DNA of 64,000 nucleotides from Sipunculus nudus (lineage: Eukaryota; Annelida; Sipuncula; Golfingiida; Sipunculidae): the NCBI GenBank assembly GCA_026874595.1, contig CM049310.1, forward strand, positions 82,373,056 to 82,437,055, read 5' to 3'. The notes under the pieces are model-generated. The model made no database searches and was not told the origin of the DNA. It worked only from the letters and a program-made list of their open reading frames with translations. Made by a program: the position numbers and the translations under genes. Shown one piece after another: positions 45,595 to 56,605 of this stretch. Numbering within the stretch: position 1 is the first letter of the stretch; each line of letters starts with the position of its first letter.

Positions 45595-46175
45595 TTACAA
45601 CCCCATTCAGGTTTACCTCTAGATAATCTGAAATCAATTTCAAATTATCCCCCGGGATAGCCTAGAATTAATTTCTTTCAAAGATTGCTAGATGACTTCA
45701 TCGCTGCTTTATTCTATAAAGGGATGAATATATATGACTTTTTTGGTGAAATGTTTACTAAATAAATGATGTTAAAGATGTAATATATGAAAATAGAATA
45801 TATATCTCAAAGTAAGGTAAAAACGTGAAATGCTATTTGTTTGATGATATATATTTGTATTGGTATTGTTCCAGCAATTACTCAAATTATATCACGCATT
45901 ATATACAAGAAGGAAATATGAAGATTCATTCTGATTTGAAAAATGCAGATTAACGTTATAACAATAATTATAAGTACATAAAAAATAAGCTACTTCTTTA
46001 AGGGACAATCTAAAACCATACGGGGTAGGATGATATCTATTTCAAGTAAGAATGTGGAATCAATTTCAAGTGCCACGGAATAATCTGAAATTCATATCAG
46101 ATTGCGCACATCCCACCTGGGTTATCTTAAGCGAGGGTAATCTGGCATCACCACGGCAGCTTCCAGGTAACGTAT
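45595..46175 (+). repeat. DR5-related element
   Basis: Both ends carry DR5-type motifs: 'aggttacaaccccattcagg', 'aatctgaaatcaatttcaa' and 'tcccccgggatagcc' at the start; 'tctgaaattcatatcagatt', 'gggttatcttaagcgagg' and 'gtaatctggcatcaccac' at the end. The AT-rich middle is unlike the other copies. Confidence 0.55.
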
Positions 46176-46670
46176 AACTTATAGACAGAGCAAACGTAGG
46201 TAATCAAAATATCATTCCAAAGAGAGGTTGGCTTAGGTAATTATTGTGCTCCATCTTGAACAGTTTGTTTATCTTTTTTTAAAATTCAGTTTAAGAAATC
46301 TTTGTTTTTAATTGAGACAGATACGCACGTACTGTTATTTAGCGTGACTGTAAAGAAGCTTGATAGACCGTGATTTATGTTATACAATCGCACGTTACGT
46401 CAACTTACCTAACGTATTAAAGTCCCATCGACTAATCAGTATACAACCTGTAATTGAAGTTAAACATCAAATCTTACCGTTACTTAACAATCCCGTTAGC
46501 GTCCACTTTAAAGTCTACTGGAATCCTTTCATTATTTAATGGTGATTTAAATGTATAAAAACTTGAGGAAAAATGGAAATAACTTTACCCTGGCATTATG
46601 ATACATTAAAACGGAGCTGTTTCAACTGTACACAAACTGCACTTCAGTAGCCATATTTAAAATTGAATGT
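46176..46670. other. No recognisable feature
   Basis: AT-rich spacer. Confidence 0.35.
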
Positions 46671-46674
46671 ATCA

Positions 46675-46935
46675 TCGGCCCCTGTAGCTCAGGGGTAGAG
46701 CACACGACTCAAAGCCGGGAGATCTTAAGTTCGAATGTCAGCCGTGGTGGTGAGACTTTTCACGGTCGATCCCAATTCTGGGCGAGCGCATTGCAGACAT
46801 GATTCATTCACAAACGAGTGCGCCATTTGCTGTTCCAGCAATGCGGGTGATTACACATCCCCAGGCCCCGCATGCAGCAGTCACCGGGCCTGGTTAACAC
46901 CAGTAAATAAAATAAGAGGAAGCGTATGATACTGC
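46675..46935 (+). repeat. SINE-1, best-preserved copy
   Basis: The head has a perfect tRNA D-arm/A box, TAGCTCAGGGGTAGAGC (from 46685), and a B box GTTCGAATGTC at about 46729-46739. The body continues 'ttcacggtcg', 'acaaacgagtgcgcc', 'gattacacatcc' and ends 'ccgggcctggttaacacc', then an A-rich 'ataaaataagagg'. The anticodon and T arms do not fold, so this is a SINE and not a tRNA gene. Confidence 0.88.
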
Positions 46936-47005
46936 CCTGTCAAGTATTCAGAACAAAGAATGGAATTTTGCAGATGTATTCATACTTAGAGTTGAGCTAG
47001 AAAAA

Positions 47006-47023
47006 TAAATAAAAAATAATAAT

Positions 47024-47068
<45 letters not shown>
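47006..47068. repeat. (AAT)n(AT)n compound microsatellite
   Basis: Five AAT units followed by about 45 bp of AT. Confidence 0.97.
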
Positions 47069-47072
<4 letters not shown>

Positions 47073-47264
47073 CCATTACAGAGGGTAACCATAGTGAATG
47101 CTTATTAGTGAGGATTTAACACAACAGAATATATATGAATATATACAAAACCAAAGGGCTATGCTTGTATATGGTGAGAGATTCAGCAAATATTGAGTTA
47201 AAACGGGATAAATATCCCTAGCAAAACAAGTCCTGGTACAAGGACTTACTCTCCCCTAATTCAC

Positions 47265-47495
47265 CTGCTTTATACGTTGTTTATGGTTCTGTGTGTGAGT
47301 AATCACAGTCATCGTGTGTCTGTTTACCACAGCAAGACTGTGATTAGAAGTCTGATCTGCTACAACTCCGAAGCAAAGAGAGGAAACAAAGAAGAAGAAA
47401 CACAGAAAACCGCTGGTTGGAAGTATGAAAAAAATCTTGATTCGTGAAGTTGTGTGGTACCGCACCCAGGTGGCGTGCGTTATATTAATGTCCAT
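47265..47495 (-). CDS. Candidate first coding exon with signal peptide or anchor
   Basis: The minus-strand ATG at 47495 is in strong start context (GTGCCATGG). It opens exactly 77 codons to a splice donor, AGCAG|GTGAAT, at 47265/47264, so the exon ends in phase 0. Without splicing a stop follows two codons later. Residues 19-46 are strongly hydrophobic (I-F-F-I-L-P-T-S-G-F-L-C-F-F-F-F-V), with a possible signal-peptidase site after G-V-V-A. The tail is His/Thr/Asn-rich and ends H-K-Q-R-I-K-Q. A secreted or single-pass membrane protein is likely if real. No family recognised and no following exon identified. Confidence 0.33.
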
Positions 47496-47499
47496 GGCA

Positions 47500-48140
47500 C
47501 TGATCGCGCCAGGGTGCAAGCTTTTTGCCACTCAAGTACAGGGGTAAGCAAGCGGTTTTAGAAATAGATATTGGCAGATACTTTACTATTTTACGGAGAA
47601 AACGGTGTATTTCATGTATATTTAACATACATGGTATGCGAATAGATCTCTTACGGTTTATCTAATACACGGTATCCATGGTGTGTATGAATTTTGTCTG
47701 AGATGATAATATTTCAACTCATTAAGCCTATATGAAGTGTCAGTATTTATTTAATACTGTGGTCTGTGAGGGTTTCAAATACGCAACATTCTCGAAAGGG
47801 AAAAATCCTCCATATAAGACTCCCCAACTTCACAGGTGAACGTGTAAATAGTAGTCTTATTGATATGCATACACTTTTATGCCTGTAGTGTCGCAATTAA
47901 AAAACACCTGACATAATTATTAAAATTAATTTTTTTATATTATCCGTATTTCGAACACTGATAAGTCATAAATAATGTGCAATTTATAGTTTTATTACAT
48001 TATCTGTCTACAATGAATAAGAAATTCCATTTCTTCGATGTTCTCTTTGTCCTTCTCAAGGGATAACGATTTTGCGAGCTTAATAAATATTTCATATATA
48101 CACAATAAAGGATATATATAGTGTGCAGGGAACTCTATGG
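47500..48140. other. No recognisable feature
   Basis: AT-rich; a loose cgcgaa-repeat fragment is at 47790-47830. Confidence 0.35.
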
Positions 48141-48142
48141 AG

Positions 48143-48230
48143 AGATCGCAAAAATCTAACCCTCGCGAAATACAGAAAACAGTGGAAATCGTGAAATGTT
48201 AACCTTGCGAATACGGAGCCAACCACATTA
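48143..48230 (+). repeat. 'cgcgaa' dispersed repeat
   Basis: 'gatcgcaaaaatctaacc', 'ctcgcgaaatacag', 'atcgtgaaatgttaacc', 'ttgcgaatacgg', 'ccaaccacat' follow the order seen at 13784-13865. Confidence 0.6.
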
Positions 48231-48268
48231 CAAAGAGACGATATTTTTAGCCGCATCGTCTAGGTCAA

Positions 48269-48787
48269 TCAAATTAGCGTTGTGCGCGTTTGGCACAGAA
48301 TAAATCCATATATTTGCCGCATTTTATAGGTATTTTCCCTACTTTTATGGAGTGTGCAGGAAAGGTGACACGTGAAAATATATTCAGTTAAAGGAGATGC
48401 CACCCAGCGCCTCCCGGGGGAAACCTTTAAATGTTTTCTTCCTTGTTCTAGACGGTTCGTATGACCAGCGCCGTAGCCCAGACAATTCGTCCGCCCGGTA
48501 AACGTGTTGGGCTTGTCTAGGTGTGGTCTGTAATGTGTTCTTGATGACCTGGGGGTAATTCCTGGACTATCCGGGTAATTTCCTCTGTTTACCGCCTCGT
48601 CCCTGGCTAGCTCTGCGGTATGACAGAAGCCGTAGTCATTGGGGTTTCGGCCTAGTGATATATTCAGTCCTAACAGGAAGGGATTACGGGATGTTAATGA
48701 ACTTACTTCAATTTCAGGTCTTATGGATACCGGACTTACTATATCAAGTGACTGAGTAAAATCATCTGCCCGTGCGAAGATGTCCAT
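48269..48787 (-). CDS. Candidate gene: 172-codon frame, unknown protein
   Basis: This is the longest frame in the window outside low-complexity DNA. The ATG at 48787 has a strong context (AGAATGG), and a TATA-like 'agtatataag' lies just upstream. The region is GC-raised and not seen elsewhere in the window. Residues are varied and hydrophilic, without signal peptide, membrane segment or known motif. Two GTAAGT donors lie inside; the one at 48706 would end a first exon after 27 codons in phase 0. So either an intron-less small gene or a first exon. The last third of the frame is AT-richer and looks less protein-like. Confidence 0.35.
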   Translation of the reverse strand: MDIFARADDFTQSLDIVSPVSIRPEIEVSSLTSRNPFLLGLNISLGRNPNDYGFCHTAELARDEAVNRGNYPDSPGITPRSSRTHYRPHLDKPNTFTGRTNCLGYGAGHTNRLEQGRKHLKVSPGRRWVASPLTEYIFTCHLSCTLHKSRENTYKMRQIYGFILCQTRTTLI

Positions 48788-48939
48788 TCTTATATACTAG
48801 GTATACTTGGAATAAATTAAACACAGCGTTCTCGTCTATAAAATTACTAGTAATCACCAAGATTTATTATGGAACCATTGTTAACTTCTCCTGCGTTGAT
48901 AATATAGAACAACAAAAATTTTGTTTTATATCACCAAAT

Positions 48940-49190
48940 TGGTGATCGATCAAACCGATTGATTATTCATTTATCGCCTGAGCCTGCTACATATAAAGAG
49001 AGCTTCTAACTTGGCTTTGTCGCAGTAATTATAAACCCTCCAAACAATATGTGATCTAAAATTGATACATATTAAGTGTCACGAGAGGGAACGATTGAGT
49101 TCATTCGACTATCCGTAAATAATATATTTGTTATATAATAATATGATGATATTTTAATTGACAAACCTTCCTTTGCGAGCACACCCCTAT
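48940..49190 (-). mobile_element. hAT-like MITE remnant
   Basis: 'ggtgatcgatcaaaccgatt', 'gcctgagcctgctacatataa' correspond to 6330-6390. The right end 'tgcgagcacacccctata' is, on the minus strand, a TATAGGGGTGTGCTCG end. The element is shortened and without a target duplication. Confidence 0.5.
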
Positions 49191-49509
49191 AACTGCCACT
49201 TCTGTATTAAAAATCTTGCTTGAGGTGATCCCCTGATAACTGGGATGTTGTGTGCAATATGTTATATTAAATGACACACTTTTAAGTATCTTGCGGGAGC
49301 GTGTCATTTGGTTTAATACGTGCGAGGAATCGAATAAAATTTTACGGCATTGAAGTAATTAATTATTTCCGTGCCACTATGTGTGAGGCAAGGTTAGGCA
49401 AGTTGGTCTGAAGAGAGCTACACCCACAGGAGCATGATATGAATAAATAACCATTGTAAATGGGGTTATGCCCAGACAGATTTCAAAGTCGTCTAGATTG
49501 GACTGCAGT

Positions 49510-49510
49510 C

Positions 49511-49550
<40 letters not shown>

Positions 49551-49573
49551 ATGAGGAGGGGGGGGGGGAGGGC
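49510..49573 (+). repeat. (TG)n(GA)n plus G-run
   Basis: About 22 bp TG, 18 bp GA, then 'gaggagggg...' with G12. G-quadruplex-capable. Confidence 0.95.
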
Positions 49574-50066
49574 AAGAAATACAGGTACGGTACCTTTATC
49601 TTTCTGGTGTGAGGCTCCTCCTGGCCTGATTACGTCATCAAAACCTTCATGACGTCACGTTGCCTCAAGGAATCCTTGAATGAAACAAAACCTTAATTTA
49701 TCAGTGATCTCACTTTCGGACAAAATATTTGTGGCATGTTCTATAAAAGTTAAAGCTTCTAAATAATGAATTGAAAGTTCTGAGGAAAAGGAGGATTTAT
49801 TTACGCGAACCAAACAATGTGGTTGTACTATATATGTGGTACTATTTATACCCCCACTTTTTAGCAAGCGGGGGGGGGGGGGGGTGTCAATGTAACTATC
49901 TCCCTACCGAGAGAACAATAATCATATATGGGATATGAAGTATATTGATAATCAGAATAGTAAGCATGGGTCTATTTCTGATTTTTTTTTATTTAAAAAT
50001 GGTTAAGAATAAACATATGCCGTATAAAAAATATACTTATTTTTATACAGACAATGAAAGGTATAT
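49574..50066. other. Unassigned; G15 run at 49870
   Basis: A homopolymer of about 15 G at 49870-49884. The small frame 49655-49867 is unremarkable. Confidence 0.4.
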
Positions 50067-50617
50067 TGTTATATATGTCTCTTTTATTGTGCGCATTTGA
50101 CATTCTGATTCGTGTTTGGCTCAAGCCCTGGCGTTGCTATGCTATGGCGTTCCTTGTTCTAGCTGGCCGGGCGCGCCCCACGTGTAAACACAGAATCATG
50201 CTAGTCTGGGGCTTTCTCGCCTTCCGGGCCGGGCCGGCTCACGAGTGAACCCTGACATGTATAGACACAGCGTTCTTGTTGTAGATGATTTCTGTAACGC
50301 CTGTGTACTGTATATTATGTATTGTTCTTTAGATTGTTCGGGAAATAGAAAGTTCTCAGCTTGAGATGAGAAACTATAAATCGGGGGTTGTCTTTAAGAG
50401 CCGACAGAGGAGGAGAGAAATATTCCAGCGGACACAGAAGCGTGTAAGTCAGTTATAGGCCTTTTCCAATAAGTGCGGCAATTATAGATTTTCTTCTAAA
50501 TTTATGACGGATCTTATATAGTCTTCAGTTTGCTTTTGGGATTATAACAAGATTTTTACCTTTGGATTACATCGGATTGATTTTGTGAAAAGGACTGTTA
50601 TTCTCTGAGAAGATTTG
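50067..50617 (+). mobile_element. LTR-C, 3' truncated solo LTR
   Basis: Begins TGTTATA in place of TGTTACA and aligns with LTR-A and LTR-B: 'tcttttattgtgcgcatttg', 'aaactataaat' (TATA-like, 50374-50381), 'atattccagcggacacagaa', 'gtgcggcaattatagatttt', 'gttattctctgagaagattt'. It stops before the 3' third, so polyadenylation signal and terminus are missing. Confidence 0.8.
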
Positions 50618-51300
50618 TGAAGATATATAACCCTCCCTGAACCCCCCCCCCCCTTCGTCTTATTCACGAGGGCTATTTGTTCCGGATAAATTGCCTTTCG
50701 CGAACATCGCGAATGTTAAACCTCTCGAACATAAACCATGTACAGTATTAACTATTGGTAAAGCACCGTGAGATGCTTTTTTGTCAGCGAGATTGATTCT
50801 TTCTGCTCTAAATGAAATTCCTAATTAAATTATTTTCACCGATGTCATACAGGAAATAATTGTATGAAAATCTTCTTTTTTATGGGATATAATCAGGAAT
50901 CTTTATATTTTCCCCTTAGATAATTGCGTGCCCGTTTAATTTGTTGTTTCATTGGCTGAAGAAACAATTGCTGGCATGAAAGATTAACTTAAGATTCCGG
51001 TCTCAAGAGAAATCAATTGCCGAAATATAATCTACCTATACATAATTAGACACTGCCAAATAATCAAGATAAACCAGTTTATTTATCTCAAAAAAACATT
51101 TTCTTCTGTTCATTTCAGCTTATTTATCTTTTAGGTTTTGCCAATATACAATTGACTGAAAATCTTTAGTAATAAATCAGTAATAATAATGATAAGAAAA
51201 TGATTAGATATTAGCAACCTATATTGTGTAGTCGTTATTATTATATATTTTATTTATTTTAAATGGATTGTGCTGCAATGTATAATAACTAATACGAGGC
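50618..51300. other. Unassigned; includes a cgcgaa-repeat piece
   Basis: C12 run near 50643. 50686-50750 has 'tttcgcgaacatcgcgaatg' and 'aaacctctcgaac', a loose copy of the cgcgaa repeat. The rest is AT-rich. Confidence 0.4.
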
Positions 51301-51304
51301 ACTT

Positions 51305-51490
51305 TTTTATGGCATGGATGGTGGCATCAGGTAGACTGTATGGATGAAGGAAACCGGAGGACCTGGAGAAAACAATCGGCGTTGGATGGGCCACTATATA
51401 TCACAACCCACTCTCAAAGCCACGTCAGGGATCAAATCAGGGTAACCAGTGGAGAGAGCCGATCGTTTTACCACTCAGCTGTCCAAGCCC
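51305..51490 (-). repeat. SINE-2 copy (minus strand)
   Basis: On the minus strand: A-box-like 'agctgagtggtaaaacgatc', B-box-like 'tgatttgatccctgacg', then 'tggctttgagagtgggttgt', 'ccgattgttttctcc' and 'tccggtttcctt', the body of the SINE at 54065-54280. Confidence 0.75.
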
Positions 51491-53630
51491 AAGTCGTTTT
51501 TGTTAAAGAATACTCTTACAAAGTTCAGAAAGCCATATTCATAACACCTTGTAAAGGTATATGATACCCGCTTGATTATCAGTGGATCCTTTATGGTTAT
51601 ATTCTTATTCTCTGCATCACTTAATCGCATCACTTGTCTGGTTTTTAGAATCAGAATCCTCTGAAGTAAGTTCAAAGGCGCCACAGTCGTCTTGAATATA
51701 CAAATGTCGATTCGTGATCACAATCAGTTTACCTATCATGAAATGGTCAAGACGAAATATTATCTGCCCGTATGAGAAAACGTGAATTGGTTCAATATGT
51801 ATGCAGAACTTTTGTTCGGTAGCTGCTTAAATTTCAAGACAGATAGAGCACGGTTTGAATGTAATTTCCGATGATGGTTTTGAGGGCTTTGTACAATGAT
51901 GGGTTGGTGCTATCTATAAAGGCCGAACCTTATATCTTCTGAGGAATAGGAGATTATCACAATACGTGAAGAAAATGAAGAAAGCTAACAATAAAACGTA
52001 TGAACGCATTCATGTTTAAGAATGAAACTTAGGAGTGAAGAACTGTGACTTTAACACCCTTCCACTGCCCCTGTCCGCTTTTCCTTTTTTTTGTGATAAT
52101 TGTCTTTAAAAGTGCGTAATCCTTATCATGATTTGGCTCAAGGGATATATCAGAAAATTTTGGTGGTTAACTAGCAGCAAAATAATACTTAGACTCCGCA
52201 AAACACTGCAGTCGTTCTATATCTCCATCGCTATAACTGCTGCTTTTTATACCGAGATATGTATAATATGTATAGCGGAATTAACTACTACAGCTGGCTT
52301 GTGGCAAAGAATTGTAATCAGACCAATGAAAAGTGGTTTTCGCATTGTGCATCCAACTCCAAAGTTTCAAATCTGCGACACCTAGCTCTCGTTGGTAGAC
52401 TTTTTGGTCCGGTGCCAGCCTGTGTCAGCCAAACTTGCACTACAAAGCTGCGTTTAAAGATAGGGATCTAGAACTACTGCAATGTATAACCGTTGCGTAA
52501 AGAATGTTTGTGATACTGTCAGTTGTTTGATTTCACTATTTGTGATTCAAAATTAGAAAAAAAAACTCGCTAAACAGGGACATTTCACTGACTTTCATAG
52601 CTGATTTATTAGATACATCTGACGATACATCAAGATGACGTCACAATATCATTTGTGCATTCCACATTAACGCCCCATTTGCTACGTCACACACCCGTCT
52701 CTCTTAGATTATATGGTTAAAGGGGTATGGCCACTTCAAATGCTGCATTTGTTTTGTAGTTCTTTCAAAACCATCAACGCTGTCCCGGTGTCGCACAGTA
52801 AATATATTTATTTTAAACGCGTTTTAATTATCATCAATCACCATAATTTCTCCTGTGGTAATAGCGATAATAGAGTTAATGGACAGAAGTATTGGAACAA
52901 AGTATAGATGCATTCGTAGCGCTACCACTCCCTTTAAGTAAAATTACTTTCTTCAGGAAAGAACTTTTTGTATACTTTTTTCGTATTCTGATGTGATGTG
53001 CGTTTCATTTGCACTCCCGCAAACAAGGTTTGTCATTGCAGCTTTCTCGGGAATATCAACACGGTCAATGCGTCGCAAAGTAAACATATTTCTTCAGGCG
53101 TTTTAAATTTTTCTTTCAAAAATCGCTTGATTTATTTCTGTGATAAAACCTGATTTTTTTCAAGCCAAGAAATTAATTGCCAAATACATCATGAAAAAAT
53201 ACGTGAACTGGAGTGCTGGAACAGACGTTTGAATCAATCATACCTGATAAAAATGTAGGAGATAAAATGGAACTTGAAGGTGATCAAATACTGTACCTGA
53301 CACGGGAATATTGTGCTTAAAGATAAAGGCCAATCTAGGTAACAGTATTTGCATGTTAGTCGGGTATTTTATTGCACCCTTAGCGTATTTTGAGGTTAAC
53401 TTTTGCCATAAAAGCCAATGGATACGAGGAATCATGATCCTCGGCACGTCATTATTGATAATATAGTGAAGAAAAAGGATACATGTTTATATAGTCTGGT
53501 AACACCTACGATGTCAGTCCCATTAGAATTAAAGGCAGCTACTCCCCTGCTTTATTAATAAAATTTAAGTGATTTTTGGCTTATTCTGGTTACATCTCAA
53601 TGAACTTTGGCCGATTCCTGCCAAGAAAAG
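51491..53630. other. No recognisable gene or repeat
   Basis: About 2.1 kb of AT-rich sequence. Overlapping frames at 52128-52471 (85 and 70 codons) are GC-raised and one has six Cys, but there is no supporting signal. None of it repeats elsewhere in the window. Confidence 0.3.
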
Positions 53631-53639
53631 TTCTTATAA

Positions 53640-53975
53640 CGCCTCTGTGATGGATGTATAAACTAGTTTATGTAAAAACTGTTGGTGAACACGGATGTTG
53701 ACAAGCAGGAAAACCATGTACCGGTAGGTGTACGGATTCATATGTGCGGAAGCTGAAAGTCATTTGTTGTCAACCGCCATTTGCAAAACACTGGTTTGCC
53801 TGACCTGCCGCAAGATGTATTTGTTGAATATTTCTAGATTATGTTTGCAAGTCCCTCGCATGTTATAACACGTGGATACAAATAAAATGACCAACCTGTC
53901 TACCGAGGGATAGGTGTTTTCTGGCCTGTTTTTAGTAAATGGATTACTTTAATTAATAGACGCCAGATATTGAAG
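53640..53975 (+). repeat. Dispersed repeat DR1, 5' half
   Basis: 'gcctctgtgatggatgtata', 'tgttgacaagcaggaaaacc', 'atgtgcggaagctgaaag', 'cgcatgttataacacg' and the end 'aatagacgccagat' follow DR1 at 1-360. Confidence 0.7.
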
Positions 53976-54064
53976 TAGACCCTTCCCCAAGTGAACATAC
54001 AACCCATGAAGTCATAAAAACCCTAATGCTATTTATGCCTAGTTCCCATTCACATATGGGTAGA

Positions 54065-54280
54065 AAGGTCGCGATCTTGTGGTAAAGATCTCGGCCAGGG
54101 GTCTTAGAGCGGTAGGCGGCTAGAACGGGTTCGATCCCCGGCATGGCTATTACAGTGGTTTGTAGTTGACCGTCCAAGGCCGGTGGTTTTCTCAGAGTTC
54201 TCTGGTTCCCTCAATCCTGCAGATTACCGAACGCCACCCTATGAGCCATGGACAGTGCCTACCACTAGTTTTTTTTTTGC
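54065..54280 (+). repeat. SINE-2, full copy with intact B box
   Basis: The tRNA-like head has B box GGTTCGATCCCC. The body reads 'gcatggctattacagtggtt', 'gttgaccgtccaaggccgg', 'tggttttctcagagttctct', 'ggttccctc'. It shares the 'ccggtggttttctccg' core with the copies at 37540 and 51305. It lies between the two halves of a DR1 copy (53640-53975 and 54600-54830). Confidence 0.85.
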
Positions 54281-54599
54281 TAGTTGTACCATCCATGCAA
54301 ACTATATAAGTTTATATCCTTTAACATTACGACCACAAATCCGACGCACGAATCATTATGCCAACATGAACCACAACCTATTTTATGCTGTTAAACTAAT
54401 ACTTGTCTTTGACCCGTCACGTGTGATGGCTTTGACGTCCGGGGAAATTTACTTGAACCCAGAGATTGTATCTGAAATGTGACGGTTGTTCTTTTGACGA
54501 TTAAACAATATTTAATAGTAATGACTTGGTTCCCCTGACATCTAATATACATATTTGTTTTTGCCTCCGCTGGAAGGCTACGCGTTTGTTCACAAGAAA

Positions 54600-54830
54600 A
54601 CTCACGCAATAATAAAAGAATCAATGAGATTTTGGTGTCGGTCTGGTTCCTGATCCGGAGCCAGGAAGGACTTCCAGGAATATTCAAAAATGTTCAGTCA
54701 CACATACCCGACTGAACATGGGAATAAGGGTCGATTAATATAAAGCAAATACATGGTTGTTAACATAAGCGCCTATGAACCTGGGAATATGAGTGGAGGC
54801 CTGCATTCGTAAAATGTATATTTCTAGATT
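54600..54830 (+). repeat. Dispersed repeat DR1, 3' half
   Basis: 'gagattttggtgtcggtctg', 'tgatccggagccaggaagg', 'aggaatattcaaaaatgttc', 'gaacctgggaatatgagtg', 'aggcctgcattcgtaaaat' match 23330-23530 and the reverse copies. Confidence 0.7.
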
Positions 54831-55050
54831 TCTTTTTATAATTTGTCATACGCCCGTTCTCGCCCCTGGGTTTGAGTAAACGAGAATGATGTCAAGGCTG
54901 TTATGTGCTTTACGCGAGTATAGGTATAAACTATGTTTAGTGTGAATTGTAGTATTTTTGTATATGCATTCAAAACATACTTGTATGGTCAGATGTGGTA
55001 TATGTTAAATTCAAGTTCCAAATATAAATTGCGGTTAGCTTTACTCTCAA
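54831..55050. other. Short unassigned spacer
   Basis: AT-rich, nothing recognised. Confidence 0.35.
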
Positions 55051-55055
55051 ATTCG

Positions 55056-55145
55056 GCTTATTTGCGAAAGGGAAATTTGTGCGAAGGTCAAACCCTCGCG
55101 AATAAGACGCCCCATCTCCGAAAATAATTATTTTTACTGTTTAGC
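55056..55145 (+). repeat. 'cgcgaa' dispersed repeat
   Basis: 'tttgcgaaagggaaatttg', 'tgcgaaggtcaaaccctcgc', 'gaataagacgcccc' then an ending like that at 48230. Confidence 0.55.
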
Positions 55146-55560
55146 CTCATCTGTATGTACAGTAGCTCATATACGCTCTTCATGCCTGTCCCGTTGAAAG
55201 TAAAAGGCAAATTATGCATACTATAAAAAATAACAAATGTTACCCTTAAATTAAAGATTGATATCGTAAAGACTGTTTCTTATATCATATGTTTCATTAT
55301 TTATAAACTAATTACACTCGTAAGCTGTTATCTGGGGTTCTCATCGAATCGATAAACGTCATAGCTGGCGATTCAAATCCGGCGAGTGTTCAGCAAGAAG
55401 ATGTAAGAAGATATAAAAAGTAATCCATGACCTTGAATATCACCATTCTTTGAACAACAGTAGATTCGGTAACATAAACATGGGATATCGACTGTCTGAT
55501 TGCGCTGTTAGGGGGATTGCCCGGGATGTTATAGATCTGGTAAAAATGTGAAACAACAGT
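55146..55560. other. No recognisable feature
   Basis: A loose tRNA-like 'ggcgattcaaatccggcg' sits at 55367. Nothing else. Confidence 0.3.
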
Positions 55561-55564
55561 GCTT

Positions 55565-55865
55565 TAGAACAAAGCGGATTTGGCAGCAACGGCGTCCTCT
55601 TTGCTAAATTAACAGGAAGCACGGTGGGAATGCAAGTCCATATTGCGGGTTGACCCTTCCGCCAAAGGTCGTTTCTACCGAAACGGACCTCTTCCATGTA
55701 GGCACCGAGGGGCGACCGGAAGTACTTATCTCAACCCAAACTTTAAATTCAAAATATATTACTTTTTAAGGAAACACCTTTTGTTTACGTTTCACACGCG
55801 CATGTTTACAAAAAGGTACATATCCCATGAAGTCCTTACCAAAATAACACCAATGTTTATATAAC
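55565..55865 (+). repeat. Dispersed repeat DR3, longest copy
   Basis: Matches 34181-34405 and 45040-45165 (reverse). The part before 55640 has no partner in the window, so the family's true 5' end is unclear. The frames 55440-55697 (minus) and 55643-55864 (plus) are incidental. Confidence 0.65.
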
Positions 55866-56150
55866 GTGTTCACTATTTTTTAAACTTACGCCATTTGTGT
55901 ATGTATCAACCCCAATAAATTGTTGGCTGTAGATTTGAACACAAACCCTAACCAGTATGAGTCGCCCCCTTGTGAGTCCGATTCTGCGCAGTGTGATTGC
56001 CGGTTGTTAATTCAGCTACGGAGCACTCTTTTCCAGACATAGACATCTAATATTCCACCGGGCTTACTGTCAGAACGTAAAGTTTGCCACTGGAGTGTGG
56101 TATCTTGTTTTCTTAATATCAGGTTTCTGCCGCATGTAACATATAAAGCT
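55866..56150. other. Short unassigned spacer
   Basis: Nothing recognised. Confidence 0.35.
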
Positions 56151-56154
56151 CAAG

Positions 56155-56605
56155 CACCTTGAACCACTTTAAGTCGGTCTCCATTCTATAAAGTTTTTCG
56201 ACCGATTATTGGCCTGCCGGAAAAATACGTAGTATGGGTAGATGTGAAGGTGAAGACCGCCGGATTTTAAAAAAAATGCGACAGGAAAAATCGGTTGCAA
56301 AAATCTTTGACAATGAAAAGCCGGATTTTAAACCAGCCGGTTAATTGGGCAGATGTGATGACGAAACCGAAAGAATTGGCTGATTAACAACCCTTCTTTT
56401 CTTTCATATTGTCAATCAATCCTGGAGGCGAAATAAGAAATGACCTAAATGACCAGAAAAATTTGGTGATCTGCACGAAAAATTGGTATTGTTGTGGACA
56501 CACGCCGGCAAGCGATACTTGTAGATTTTTCCGGTTGATTAAAAAAAAAATTCGGCCGGCAAGAAAACATTGGTAGATTGGAGGCCGGCTTCAGGTAGTT
56601 CGTCT
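56155..56605. mobile_element. MITE-like element with about 40-bp degenerate inverted ends
   Basis: The left end ('tttaagtcggtctccattct', then 'cgaccgattattggcctgcc') pairs with the reverse of the right end ('ctgaagccggcctccaatct', then 'ttgccggccga') with scattered mismatches. The interior has repeated 'gccgg' and 'aaaatcgg' motifs. About 450 bp, no transposase frame. A target duplication was not found. Confidence 0.5.

Noticed and set aside
46680-46750. Functional tRNA gene
   Set aside because: D arm and B box are good but the anticodon, T and acceptor arms do not pair, and the SINE-1 body follows directly.
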